This document shows positions 1 to 8,323 of a stretch of 64,000 nt of DNA, in pieces (the stretch's first letter is position 1; each line of letters starts with the position of its first letter). Source of the DNA: Maritimibacter sp. (GTDB taxonomy: Bacteria > Pseudomonadota > Alphaproteobacteria > Rhodobacterales > Rhodobacteraceae); contig NZNT01000021.1 in NCBI GenBank assembly GCA_002695005.1, positions 1-64,000 on the forward strand, written 5' to 3'. The notes below the pieces were generated by a model. It worked only from the letters and a program-made list of their open reading frames with translations. It searched no databases and was not told the origin of the DNA. Position numbers and translations under genes: made by a program.

Positions 1-327
1 GAATCCGCGGAATCGCGCGGATTCAGCGCCGGAAATGGAGAATTCCCTGTTAATTCCCTGTTAACCGCCAAATCCAGCCAAAACCGAACCCGCGAAAATG
101 GCGAACTGAGACACAGACCGGAAATGGGCCGTGAATGGTGGGAAAGGTGCGTCTCAGGTAAAGCGGGACGCAGGCAAGCCGCCGAAAACGCGGGGGAAAA
201 CGGCGCCAAACGTCGTGCAGGGCATGAGACCGGGGTCGGTGGCGGAGGGAACGGGACCCGGATCCAACGTTCTCCACCTTTAACACAAAGTTTTCAGATG
301 GTTGGCATTCACTTGAGCCCGCTAGCC
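1..327. repeat. Gene-free left edge with short repeats
   Basis: I see no credible gene here. At the extreme left, 1-9 and 16-24 form a perfect 9-base inverted repeat (GAATCCGCG / CGCGGATTC). The 11-mer AATTCCCTGTT then occurs twice in direct tandem at 41-51 and 52-62. I have the impression that this kind of repeated motif accompanies mobile DNA in related genomes, which would fit the transposase remnant just downstream, but that is memory and not a search result. Open frames on both strands look like chance frames in GC-rich DNA. Confidence 0.5.
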
Positions 328-440
328 GCCTGCCATAGGTAGTGCCGCTCACCGTTGATCTTGATGAACACCTCGTTGAGGTGCCACATCTAGCGACTGG
401 AGCGCATACCTTCGATCCGGCGTTTCCTACAGGCCCGCTC
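325..440 (-). pseudogene. IS6-family transposase remnant
   Basis: On the minus strand this stretch translates to a piece of an IS6-type DDE transposase: a basic segment ending RRIEGMRSSR, an in-frame stop, then MWHLNEVFIKINGERHYLW. The WHLxEVFxKINGExHYLWxAV signature belongs to the core around the first catalytic aspartate. Here that residue reads N (WHLN, usually WHLD), and the frame is interrupted by TAG. No N- or C-terminal parts or terminal repeats are recognisable, so this is a decayed scrap and not an active element. Confidence 0.75.
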
Positions 441-517
441 TGACAGTTCCTCCCGATGTTGAACCGACCTGCCAGACAGGTCCGCCGCCCCTCAAAAAAA
501 GCTCTTCGATCAAGAGG

Positions 518-1708
518 TCAGACAGTGAAAGGCACCTGCACCATCATCTCAACGGGTTGGGGCATCGCCTCAGTGGCCAGTTTCTTGCTGGCGTCGAAGA
601 AGGGACGCTCCACGACGGTCGCAGTGGATTCGCCAGAGTGTGTCAGGACCTGCAACTCCGCGCCCAGATCGGCAGCCTCTAGCGAAACCATCGCCAAGGC
701 GATGTTCTTCTTCAACCGCGGCGAATAAACGGCCGACGTCACTTTACCCATGGATTCACCGCCCAGATTGATATTCCAGAAAGCGGTGTTCGGGCGGGAC
801 ATGGGTTCACCGTCAATGATCAGGCCCACCTGCTTTCGCGTGATCCCGTTGTCGCGGATGCGCTGCAGGGCGAACTTCCCGATGAATTCGGCCTCCATGT
901 CCAAGTTTACCAAACGATCCAGGCCCAACGCGAAAGGGTTCGTGTGGATATCGGCATCGGCGTGATATGACAGCATGCCGCCCTCGATCCGGCGAATGGT
1001 CGAGGTGTGTCCGGGCTTGAGTCCCATGGGCATGCCCACAGCCATGATCCGCTCCCACAGGGCATCACCGTAGATTGAGTCGCGCAGGTAGATTTCATAA
1101 CCCAGCTCGCTGGACCAACCGGTCCGCGACACGATCAGCGGGATGCCGTCCAGTTCGGCCTCCATGAACCAGTAATAGCGCAGATCGCGGATTGCATCGC
1201 CAAACAGCGCCTGCATGATTTCGCCGGATTTCGGGCCCTGCAGTTGCAGCGGCGAGACGTCCGGCTCGGCGATGGAAACCTGCAGACCCGAATGCACGGC
1301 CACGCCCTGAGCCCAGAGAAGAACGTCACTATCGGCCAGCGACAGCCAGAAGTGGTCTTCCCCCAGTTTGAGGAGGATCGGATCGTTCAGGATCCCTCCG
1401 TTCGCATTGGTAATCAGGACGTACTTGCACTGCCCAACCGACATCGCCGACAGATCGCGCGGCGTGAGCATCTGTACGAATTGTGCCGCGTCAGGGCCAG
1501 TGATCTCGACCTGGCGCTCAACGCCGACGTCGCACAGGATCGCATCGTTCAGCAGGTTCCAAAAGTTCTGTTCCGGGTCGCCGAAATCGCGCGGGATGTA
1601 CATGTGGTTATACACTGAAAACCCCTGCGCGCCCCAGCGCACCGTTGCATCGAAATACGGTGACTTGCGGATTTGAGTGCCAAAACCAAATTCCTGAAAC
1701 TGCGTCAT
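518..1708 (-). CDS. GcvT-family methyl/aminomethyltransferase, DmdA-like
   Basis: A 396-residue protein of the GcvT/DmdA fold, expected to be a cytoplasmic tetrahydrofolate-dependent enzyme that accepts a methyl or one-carbon unit. Segments such as VYNHMYIP, ERQVEITGPDA, WLSLADSD, AEPDVSPLQLQGPKSG, RTGWSSELGYEIYL and RRIEGGMLSYHAD closely parallel what I recall of DMSP demethylase DmdA (about 370 residues). The C-terminus is longer, and I cannot place it in the true DmdA clade rather than among O- or N-demethylases of the family. The Lrp/AsnC regulator gene lies upstream on the same strand, with a palindrome in the 160-base gap. The ATG has a weak AGGGTG ribosome-binding site. Confidence 0.8.
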   Translation of the reverse strand: MTQFQEFGFGTQIRKSPYFDATVRWGAQGFSVYNHMYIPRDFGDPEQNFWNLLNDAILCDVGVERQVEITGPDAAQFVQMLTPRDLSAMSVGQCKYVLITNANGGILNDPILLKLGEDHFWLSLADSDVLLWAQGVAVHSGLQVSIAEPDVSPLQLQGPKSGEIMQALFGDAIRDLRYYWFMEAELDGIPLIVSRTGWSSELGYEIYLRDSIYGDALWERIMAVGMPMGLKPGHTSTIRRIEGGMLSYHADADIHTNPFALGLDRLVNLDMEAEFIGKFALQRIRDNGITRKQVGLIIDGEPMSRPNTAFWNINLGGESMGKVTSAVYSPRLKKNIALAMVSLEAADLGAELQVLTHSGESTATVVERPFFDASKKLATEAMPQPVEMMVQVPFTV

Positions 1709-1847
1709 TTTCTACACCCTATCTGTGCCTTTGGCGCTGGCCGTCGGCGCGTTGTCTTCTAACAAGGATGTAGCGCTTTCGGCTCGAAAACATGGCCTGA
1801 AGTTAGGGCGTTTCGAAGTCTGCTTGGGCTTGGATTTAGCGCTTAAT

Positions 1848-1861
1848 GGACCAATTGGTCC
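1848..1861. promoter_or_regulatory. 14-base perfect palindrome, candidate operator
   Basis: GGACCAATTGGTCC is a perfect 14-base palindrome, 7 bases beyond the Lrp/AsnC stop codon and about 140 bases upstream of the DmdA-like start. Its position suits an operator controlling the downstream gene, perhaps bound by the regulator encoded just upstream. It does not match a known Lrp consensus well, so the assignment is by position only. Confidence 0.35.
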
Positions 1862-1868
1862 TGTTGGC

Positions 1869-2363
1869 TCAGCGCTTGCTCTGGGTGACCAGTTTCGCAA
1901 GGTTCGGTTGCTCGGCCTTGATAAGACGCGTCGCGAAATAGGTCATGTACCGGTCGATTGACAAATCCGCCGAAAGCAGGTCATCCATCAAGTTCTGAAA
2001 AGCAGAAAAGCTGGGTGCCACCACCGTCATCACATAATCGATACCACCACCGGTCGCGACGCAGTTGATAACCTCATCTATCGACCTAATGTGGGTCTCG
2101 AACTTACAGAAGTCGGCCCTGCGGTGGTGCGACAAAGAAACGGTAACCACCACACGGGTCGCGTCGATCACCCGCTCCAGCACGATATCAGCATGGTAGC
2201 CACGGATGTATCCGGCCGACCGCAGGCGCGTCAGCCGCGCCCAGGCAGGGGTAGGAGAAAGATTGACGATCTCCGCCAGCTTGGTCTTGCTGAGTTGGCC
2301 ATGCTTTTGGACGGCGCTGAGAATGCGAATGTCCGTCTGATCCAGCCCTTCACGTTCTCGCAT
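1869..2363 (-). CDS. Lrp/AsnC-family transcriptional regulator
   Basis: A 164-residue regulator with an N-terminal AsnC-type helix-turn-helix (LDQTDIRILSAVQKHGQLSK, then LAEIVNLSPTPAWARLTRL) and a C-terminal RAM ligand-binding domain. The frame stays open to 2423, but I chose the ATG at 2363. It places the conserved LDxxDxxIL helix right at the N-terminus and has GGAAGG about 10 bases upstream. It lies directly upstream of the DmdA-like gene on the same strand, so control of that gene in response to an amino acid or methylated substrate is likely but not shown. Confidence 0.85.
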   Translation of the reverse strand: MREREGLDQTDIRILSAVQKHGQLSKTKLAEIVNLSPTPAWARLTRLRSAGYIRGYHADIVLERVIDATRVVVTVSLSHHRRADFCKFETHIRSIDEVINCVATGGGIDYVMTVVAPSFSAFQNLMDDLLSADLSIDRYMTYFATRLIKAEQPNLAKLVTQSKR

Positions 2364-2619
2364 TTGCTGAAGCCTTCCGTCCCTATCGATGTCCGGCCCT
2401 TCTAGAAGGAGCCAACTGCTCACTGACGCAATCTTATGTGACGAGGTGGACCAAGAACGGGTAAATTTGCGACGTGTGAAGATAGTAGAGCGTCACTTTG
2501 GTCCGGACTCAATCAGGCCACTTCCGATTGACTTCGAATTGCACCAAGCCAAAGGCCAGTTTTTCGGGGAGTTTGACCGTGCGCAAACAGGGCGGGAGGA
2601 AACGGGCCATTGGCACCAG

Positions 2620-2727
2620 GGCCAGCCGATCAAAGTTGGGCGTTTCGAGATGCGGGTGGCCGTACCACCCAAGATGATCCTACCGGAGTTGATCGAACAT
2701 GACGAACAGTATGTTCTTGGCTTTCAT
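2620..2727 (-). pseudogene. Decayed 5' end of a sulfatase gene
   Basis: A strong ribosome-binding site (GGGAGGA) and ATG at 2727 begin MKAKNILFVMFDQLR. An amber stop follows at codon 16, and the frame then resumes as DHLGWYGHPHLETPNFDRLA. This is the canonical start of a type I sulfatase / alkaline-phosphatase superfamily enzyme (N-I-L-F-x-x-x-D-Q-x-R, then H-L-x-T-P-N-x-D-R-L-A), including the first metal-binding aspartate. Similarity stops after about 36 codons. The nucleophile Cys/Ser motif and the rest of the roughly 500-residue protein are missing. The intact start signals suggest recent loss, perhaps of the last gene of the importer operon. Confidence 0.7.
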
Positions 2728-2852
2728 GAATCCTCCCTTCGCGTCGCAGAGCGGGCCGAGTTCATCGAATAATAACGCTCCACAGGTCGGCTGAAATCAC
2801 GGTAAGTCTTCTGTCCACGGTGTGGACAAACCCGGCGCGCCCGTAGCTGCAC

Positions 2853-4466
2853 TCATATGCCGCGCAGTTTGCGAGGTCCGATGAAGGCCCAAGGAGAAGG
2901 GAATTCTCCGACGGGAACCTCGATCAGGCCGGGGCCACCGGCAGCGTGACCTTCTTTGAGGCATGCGGTCAGCTCGTCTGGCGTTTCGGCCCGCGCGCCT
3001 CGGATGCCGAACGCTTGGGCAAGCTCGACAAAGTCGGGATTATCGAGGTCCGATGCGATGGGCCGGTTGCCATATTTGTGGATCTGGAACCGCTGGACGT
3101 TGGCAAAGCAGTTGTCGTTGAAAATGATCGTCTGCGCCGGAATGTCGTGCTGCTTGGCGGTCGCGAGTTCCTGGATGGTGAACATGCCGCCGCCATCGCC
3201 CGCGATGGTCACGACCTTGCGGTCACGGCAGGCATCCGCGGCACCCAGCCCGGTCGCGACGCTCCACCCGAGCGTGCCTTGGTAGCCAGGTGACAGGTAG
3301 CCGCGTGGACGCTCGACGGGATACATCGCTTCGGCCACATAGCCGACCTGCGTCAGGTCGCTGACTAGAATGCCCTCGGGTCCGAGATAGCGCACTATCA
3401 CGTCGAGCCACGCTTTTTGCGGCGCAAGGGTTTTGGCCAGTTCGGCTTGGACCGCCGCGCGCATGATCGCGACCTGTCCTTGCCAGTCGGGGCGGTTGTT
3501 CGTCTCCGCGCGGGCCGTCAGGTCCGGCAAGGCATCCGCGAGGTCCGCCAGCACCTGAACGTCGGCGCTCTGCCCGCGCAAGAATTCTGGCGGATCGACG
3601 TCGATATGGATCGACGCGAGATCGCCATCCACGCCCCATTGCGCGAGCTTTGCACCGAGACGTGTGCCGAGACCGATCACAAGGTCGATCTCAGGCCAGA
3701 GACGTCGTGCCACGGGCGGTAGCAGCGAAGCGGGATCGGAGGCAGGAACCACGCCGCGCCCTGTCCGGTTCGCAGCCACGGGCGCACCGATCTTTGCCGC
3801 GAGCGCCTGCACAGCGCCGCTATGATCCAGCGCCCCGGAGCCTACGACGATCATCGGACGTTTCGCCACCCGGATCAGTTCGGCCGCGCGTTTCAGGTCA
3901 TCGGCGTCGATGGTGGGTTTCGCCGTCGCAGGCACCGCCCCCGGCGCGCAGTCCTGTGTCCAGACGTCGACCGGGACTTCGATGCCGACCGGACGCGGTC
4001 GCCCCGACACCAGCGCCTTCATCGCCTTGTCGATGACCTCGCCCCCGGTCTCGCCTTCGTCCAGACGTCCCGCGCTCTTGGTCAGTTGCGACAGGATCGA
4101 CAGCTGATCGGGTATTTCGTGCAGCTCGCCCAGTTCCTTGCCGTACCCCCAGGCCGAGGTCTGGCCGACGAGCATGAACACAGGCGCATTCACCGCCCAT
4201 GCAGTGGAAAGTGCTGCGGTGGCGTTCAGAAACCCCGGCCCCGGCACGATGCAGCAGACCTGCGGTTTGCCCGTCGCCATCGCCGCACCAAGCGCCATGT
4301 AGGCCGCGCCCTGTTCGTGACGCGTGTGGATAGGGACGAGTTTCTCCTGCTCATCGTACAAAACGTCGAAGAAATCGTCATTCTGGACGCCCGGCAAGCA
4401 ATAAATGCGCGAGAACCCCTCTTCGATCAGGCGGCCGACCATGCGTTTGGCGACAGTTTCGGTCAT
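2853..4466 (-). CDS. ThDP-dependent enzyme, acetolactate-synthase-like
   Basis: A 537-residue enzyme with the three-domain layout of the acetolactate synthase / benzoylformate decarboxylase superfamily. The N-terminal Pyr domain carries the activating glutamate in HTRHEQGAAYMA. A central nucleotide-fold domain contains VGSGALDHSG. The C-terminal PP domain carries the diphosphate/metal motif GDGGGMFTIQELATAK ending in IIFNDN. It starts 27 bases after the ABC ATPase gene with AAGGAGA upstream, so it looks like the last intact gene of the importer operon. It probably decarboxylates or ligates a 2-keto acid derived from the imported compound. The substrate is unknown, and the family is too broad for a firmer name. 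Confidence 0.85.
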   Translation of the reverse strand: MTETVAKRMVGRLIEEGFSRIYCLPGVQNDDFFDVLYDEQEKLVPIHTRHEQGAAYMALGAAMATGKPQVCCIVPGPGFLNATAALSTAWAVNAPVFMLVGQTSAWGYGKELGELHEIPDQLSILSQLTKSAGRLDEGETGGEVIDKAMKALVSGRPRPVGIEVPVDVWTQDCAPGAVPATAKPTIDADDLKRAAELIRVAKRPMIVVGSGALDHSGAVQALAAKIGAPVAANRTGRGVVPASDPASLLPPVARRLWPEIDLVIGLGTRLGAKLAQWGVDGDLASIHIDVDPPEFLRGQSADVQVLADLADALPDLTARAETNNRPDWQGQVAIMRAAVQAELAKTLAPQKAWLDVIVRYLGPEGILVSDLTQVGYVAEAMYPVERPRGYLSPGYQGTLGWSVATGLGAADACRDRKVVTIAGDGGGMFTIQELATAKQHDIPAQTIIFNDNCFANVQRFQIHKYGNRPIASDLDNPDFVELAQAFGIRGARAETPDELTACLKEGHAAGGPGLIEVPVGEFPSPWAFIGPRKLRGI

Positions 4467-4493
4467 CTATGTCTCCTTGGAAGCGGCGGCGCG

Positions 4494-5447
4494 TCAGGCT
4501 GCCGCGTAATGGCAGGCCACGGTGACGTTTCCGAACTGCTGGGGCGCGGGGGCCTCGGCATTGCAAAGGTCCGTTGCGTGGCGGCATCGGGTGCGGAAGG
4601 CGCAACCGGATGGGATGTTGGCAGGATCTGGTGTGATCGCGTTGCCCAGCTCGGCGGGCGGCAGCTCCGCGCCCGGATCAGGGGTGAGCGACGAACGCCA
4701 GAGCATCCGCGTATAGGGGTGGCGTGGGGTCGCCAGCACTTCGGTGGTCGGGCCGGTCTCGACCACCTCACCTAGATACATGACTACCACACGCTCGCAC
4801 ATCCGTTCGAGGACGATGAGATCATGGGTGATGAAGACCAGCGAAATGCCCGTTTCGGGCCGCATAGCGAGGAGGAGATTGAGAATCTGGGCCTGTACCG
4901 AGGTATCCAAGGCCGAGGTCGGCTCGTCGCAGACCAGCACACGCGGCTGGGGCGTAAGGGCGCGCGCAATAGCGACGCGCTGCGCCTGCCCGCCGGATAA
5001 CTGGCTGGGATAGGTGTGGCGGTAGCGCTCCGGTAGTCCGACCTTGGACATGAGATCGAGGGCACGTGCTGCGCGCTCCTTTGGTGTGCCGATCCGCATG
5101 GCGTCCAGCGGCAGGCGCACGTTCTGCTCGACCGTCCGGCGCGGGTTGAGTGAGCCGAGCGGATCCTGAAAGATCGGCTGGACCTCACGCGCGAAGGCAC
5201 GTGTGCTGCCGCCGGTCAGGACCGCGCCGTCCATCCGCACCTCGCCCGAGGTCGGCGTGTCGAGGCCGAGCATGATCTTGGCGAGCGTGGACTTGCCACA
5301 GCCCGACTCCCCCGCGATTCCGACGCTTTCGTTGGCACCGACGGCCAGCGTCACGCCGCGCAAGGCCTGTACCTGTTTGGGTTTTCCATCCTGTCCCCGG
5401 ACCGCGAAAGACCGGGTGACGTTTTCGACTTCGAGCACTGAATTCAT
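4494..5447 (-). CDS. Dipeptide/oligopeptide-type ABC importer ATPase (DppF-like)
   Basis: A 317-residue ABC ATPase: Walker A GESGCGKST, signature LSGGQAQRVAIARAL, Walker B LVCDEPTSALD. A C-terminal oligopeptide/dipeptide extension contains GCAFRTRCRHATDLC, whose cysteines typify the Opp/Dpp branch. I start it at MNSVLEVENV (5447), where ATGA overlaps the stop of the preceding ATPase gene. Longer upstream frames run through that gene and are not credible. With the other ATPase it forms the motor pair for the two permeases. Confidence 0.92.
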   Translation of the reverse strand: MNSVLEVENVTRSFAVRGQDGKPKQVQALRGVTLAVGANESVGIAGESGCGKSTLAKIMLGLDTPTSGEVRMDGAVLTGGSTRAFAREVQPIFQDPLGSLNPRRTVEQNVRLPLDAMRIGTPKERAARALDLMSKVGLPERYRHTYPSQLSGGQAQRVAIARALTPQPRVLVCDEPTSALDTSVQAQILNLLLAMRPETGISLVFITHDLIVLERMCERVVVMYLGEVVETGPTTEVLATPRHPYTRMLWRSSLTPDPGAELPPAELGNAITPDPANIPSGCAFRTRCRHATDLCNAEAPAPQQFGNVTVACHYAAA

Positions 5448-6451
5448 CCTTCGGCCTCGAGCGCCGCACTCGCCGGGGTCGGCGCGGCCTGCGCGGTTTT
5501 TCGGTCCATGACGCAGCGCCAACGGCGCGCGCCCTCTTCGCGGATCGGCGGTTCGCGGTGGCAATCGGCATGGGCCGAGGGGCAGCGGCTACGGAAATCG
5601 CAGCCGACCGGGGTCGCGGTGAGCGCAGGCACCTCACCGGGGATCGACAGAAAGCCGCCGTTAGACGCATGGGCCGGGGCGCAATCGACGAGACCGCGGG
5701 TGTAGGGGTGGATGGGATGCGCGAAAATCTCTTCGCAGGTCCCCTCCTCCACCACGCGGCCCGCGTACATGACGACCACTCGGTCAGCCATGCGCGACAC
5801 GACGCCGAGGTCGTGGGTGATGAGCAAGAGCCCGATGCCGGTGTCGCGGGCGAGATCCTTGAGCAGCCGCAGGGTCTGCGCCTGCATGGTGACGTCGAGC
5901 GCGGTCGTCGGCTCGTCCCCGATCACCAGCGCCGGTTCGCACATGAAGGCGAGCGCGATCATCACCCGCTGCCGCAAGCCGCCGGACAACTGGTGGGGAA
6001 ACTGCCTCATCCGATCCGCAGCCGCGGACACGCCGACCCGTTCGAGAAGGTCAATGGCGCGCACCTCCGCCTCTGCCCGACTGCCGCGTTTGTGCGTGAG
6101 GTAGGCCTCGCACAATTGCTCGCCGATGGTCAGTACCGGATTAAGCGAGGACATGGGGTTTTGAAACACGATCGAAACGCGGTCGCCGAGCAGGGCACCG
6201 AAGGCCTTGTCAGTGATATCGCGCGTTTCGGTGCCGTCGATCACCACCGACCTACTGCGCATCCCAGCCACGCGCGGCAGCAACCGCACGGCGGCGAGCG
6301 CGGTGATCGTCTTGCCCGACCCGCTTTCACCCACGAGGCACACGATCTCGCCCGCGCCGACCGACAGGTCCACGTCGCGCACCACGGCAACACGGCCTCC
6401 GGTAAGTTTCAGGTCGATGCTGACCCCGGACATTCTCAGCGGCTGGCTCAT
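5444..6451 (-). CDS. Dipeptide/oligopeptide-type ABC importer ATPase (DppD-like)
   Basis: A 335-residue ABC ATPase with Walker A GESGSGKT, signature LSGGLRQRVMIALA, Walker B LVIGDEPTTALD and the Opp/Dpp C-terminal cysteine segment GCDFRSRCPSAHADC. The start overlaps the permease stop by 4 bases (ATGA), and its own stop overlaps the next ATPase start in the same way, so the transporter genes are translationally coupled. It acts at the cytoplasmic face as partner of the DppF-like ATPase. Confidence 0.92.
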   Translation of the reverse strand: MSQPLRMSGVSIDLKLTGGRVAVVRDVDLSVGAGEIVCLVGESGSGKTITALAAVRLLPRVAGMRSRSVVIDGTETRDITDKAFGALLGDRVSIVFQNPMSSLNPVLTIGEQLCEAYLTHKRGSRAEAEVRAIDLLERVGVSAAADRMRQFPHQLSGGLRQRVMIALAFMCEPALVIGDEPTTALDVTMQAQTLRLLKDLARDTGIGLLLITHDLGVVSRMADRVVVMYAGRVVEEGTCEEIFAHPIHPYTRGLVDCAPAHASNGGFLSIPGEVPALTATPVGCDFRSRCPSAHADCHREPPIREEGARRWRCVMDRKTAQAAPTPASAALEAEG

Positions 6452-7341
6452 CTGCGGTCCTCCGGTGCGGCAATGTCGCGAAACCCATCACCAAGCACAT
6501 TGATCGCAATAACGAGGCCGAGGATTGCGACACCCGGCGCGATGACCAGATGCGGACGGAAGAACATGTATTGCCGCCCCTCGGAGATCATCAAACCCCA
6601 GGAAGGGTTCGGGGGGCGCACGCCCAGTCCGAGGAAACTCAGCGCCGCTTCGATTACGATGGCGAGCGCCATTTCCAACGTCAGCACAACGATCACCGCA
6701 TTCATCAGGTTCGGCAGCAGCTCGCGAAAGAGGATGCGAGCGGTCGAGGCCCCTGCGGCCCGCGCGGCCAGCACGAAATCCTGGTTGCGAAACTGCTGCG
6801 AGAGCGTGCGCACGACGATTGCATAGCGGTCCCAGAACAGAAGCGACAGGATGATAACGAGCGTGACGAACGAGCTGCCGAAGGCAGACACCAACGCGAG
6901 CGCCACGAGCAGCCCCGGCATCGCGAGTTTCACGTTGACGATATACATTACCACGGCATCAACGCGGCCACCGAAGTAACCGCCTAGGAGGCCGATGCTG
7001 GTCCCAACGATGGCCGACACGAGGGCTGCGAAGAACCCGATCATGATTGAGATGCGCGCGCCGAAGATCAGCCGGGACAGGTAATCGCGGCCAACGGAGT
7101 CCGTGCCGAGCGGATGTTGCCAGCTTCCCCCGTCCTGCCACACCGGCGGCGCGAGCTTGGCCAGCAGGTTCTGATCCAGCGGGTCGAAGGGTGCGATCAG
7201 CGGTGCGGCGACTGCCATGAAGACGTAAAGCGCGGTGACAAAAGCGCCGATGATGAAGCCCCTGTGGCCCACAGCGCGCATTACCATAAGCTGACGCGGG
7301 CTGAGCGTCGGGTTCCCGGCGCGGTCGGAAGGGTTGGCCAT
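6448..7341 (-). CDS. Dipeptide-type ABC permease (DppC-like)
   Basis: A 297-residue inner-membrane permease. It has an N-terminal membrane segment followed by a periplasmic stretch with LIAPFDPLDQN, which typifies DppC/OppC, then about five further membrane helices. The ATPase-contacting EAA loop is RAAGASTARILFRELLPN. I chose the ATG at 7341, two bases after the stop of the other permease gene and preceded by GGGGGTGA. The in-frame alternative at 7371 lies inside the upstream gene. It pairs with the DppB-like protein to form the channel. Confidence 0.9.
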   Translation of the reverse strand: MANPSDRAGNPTLSPRQLMVMRAVGHRGFIIGAFVTALYVFMAVAAPLIAPFDPLDQNLLAKLAPPVWQDGGSWQHPLGTDSVGRDYLSRLIFGARISIMIGFFAALVSAIVGTSIGLLGGYFGGRVDAVVMYIVNVKLAMPGLLVALALVSAFGSSFVTLVIILSLLFWDRYAIVVRTLSQQFRNQDFVLAARAAGASTARILFRELLPNLMNAVIVVLTLEMALAIVIEAALSFLGLGVRPPNPSWGLMISEGRQYMFFRPHLVIAPGVAILGLVIAINVLGDGFRDIAAPEDRR

Positions 7342-7343
7342 GG

Positions 7344-8258
7344 TCACCCCCTGAGCCTCGGGTCGATCCATGCGTTCACCGCGTCCGACAGGAGCGTTAG
7401 GAATACGTAGACGATCGAAACGATGACCACGATCGCCTGCACGACCGGGAAGTCATTGGAGAGGATCGAGGAATAGGCGAGAAGCCCCAAACCGTTGATC
7501 GAGAACACGCTTTCCACGATCACCGATCCACCGAGTAGAAAGCCGAGCGTCACCGCTGAGAGCGACACGACCGGCAGGATCGCATTCCGCAGAGCATGGC
7601 GCATGTACAGGCGGCGGGTAGGGATGCCTTTGGAGCGGGCGGTGCGGATGTAGTCCGCGCCCATGGCGTCGAGCACCCCGGACCGGGTCACGCGCACGAA
7701 TTGCGGCATGATCGAAAGCGCGAGCGTAATGACCGGTAGGACGAAATGCGCAGCAGTGTCGTCACCAGCGACTGGCAGCCATTTGAGTTTGACCGCGAAG
7801 ATCACCAGCATAACGAGACCGAACCAGAAATTCGGCACCGCCTGACCGAAGACCGCGACCACGGCGATCAACCGGTCGGTAAACGTATTGGGGTTGGCGG
7901 CTGCCAACACGCCGAGCGGCACACCAATGGCGACGGCGACAACAAGTGAGGCGAGCGCGAGGATAATTGTCGGTCCGGCGCGCGTAGCGATTAGCGAAGA
8001 AACGGCTTCGCCAGTGAACAGCGAGGTTCCGAAGTCACCGCGCAGCAGATCCCAAAGCCAGTTGAGGTATTGTATCGGCAGAGGCTTGTCCAAACCATAG
8101 GCGCGGGCCACTTCGGCCAGTTGTTCAGGGCCAGCCGTATCGCCTGCTAGTTCGCGCACTAGATCGCCGGACAGGCGCAGGAGCGCGAAGCCTAGGATCG
8201 AGACCGTCAGGGCCACGAGCAAAGCCATCGGGATACGGCGGAGTATCACACGGATCAT
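7344..8258 (-). CDS. Dipeptide-type ABC permease (DppB-like)
   Basis: A 304-residue permease beginning MIRVILRRIPMALLVALTVSI, the usual DppB/OppB N-terminal membrane anchor. The EAA loop is RTARSKGIPTRRLYMRHALR, and several hydrophobic helices follow. It is second in the transport part of the operon, after the binding-protein gene, with an RNA hairpin in the 65-base gap between them. Length and layout are normal for the family. Confidence 0.9.
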   Translation of the reverse strand: MIRVILRRIPMALLVALTVSILGFALLRLSGDLVRELAGDTAGPEQLAEVARAYGLDKPLPIQYLNWLWDLLRGDFGTSLFTGEAVSSLIATRAGPTIILALASLVVAVAIGVPLGVLAAANPNTFTDRLIAVVAVFGQAVPNFWFGLVMLVIFAVKLKWLPVAGDDTAAHFVLPVITLALSIMPQFVRVTRSGVLDAMGADYIRTARSKGIPTRRLYMRHALRNAILPVVSLSAVTLGFLLGGSVIVESVFSINGLGLLAYSSILSNDFPVVQAIVVIVSIVYVFLTLLSDAVNAWIDPRLRG

Positions 8259-8278
8259 TGTCTGGTTCCAATTGGTGG

Positions 8279-8305
8279 GATGCCCGGCCCCGATGGCCGA
8301 GCATC
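8279..8305 (-). promoter_or_regulatory. Intergenic hairpin between binding-protein and permease genes
   Basis: Two 11-base arms (8279-8289 GATGCCCGGCC and 8295-8305 GGCCGAGCATC) pair with one mismatch around a 5-base loop. No T-run follows on the minus strand, so it is not a classical terminator. Hairpins at this place in ABC-importer operons often protect the upstream binding-protein message or partly block read-through. That would favour excess binding protein over permease. Confidence 0.5.
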
Positions 8306-8323
8306 ATGTCTGCCTGAACCAGC

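Noticed and set aside
2389-2772. 127-codon plus-strand frame
   Set aside because: The opposite strand holds the recognisable sulfatase start with a strong ribosome-binding site, so this frame is a shadow.
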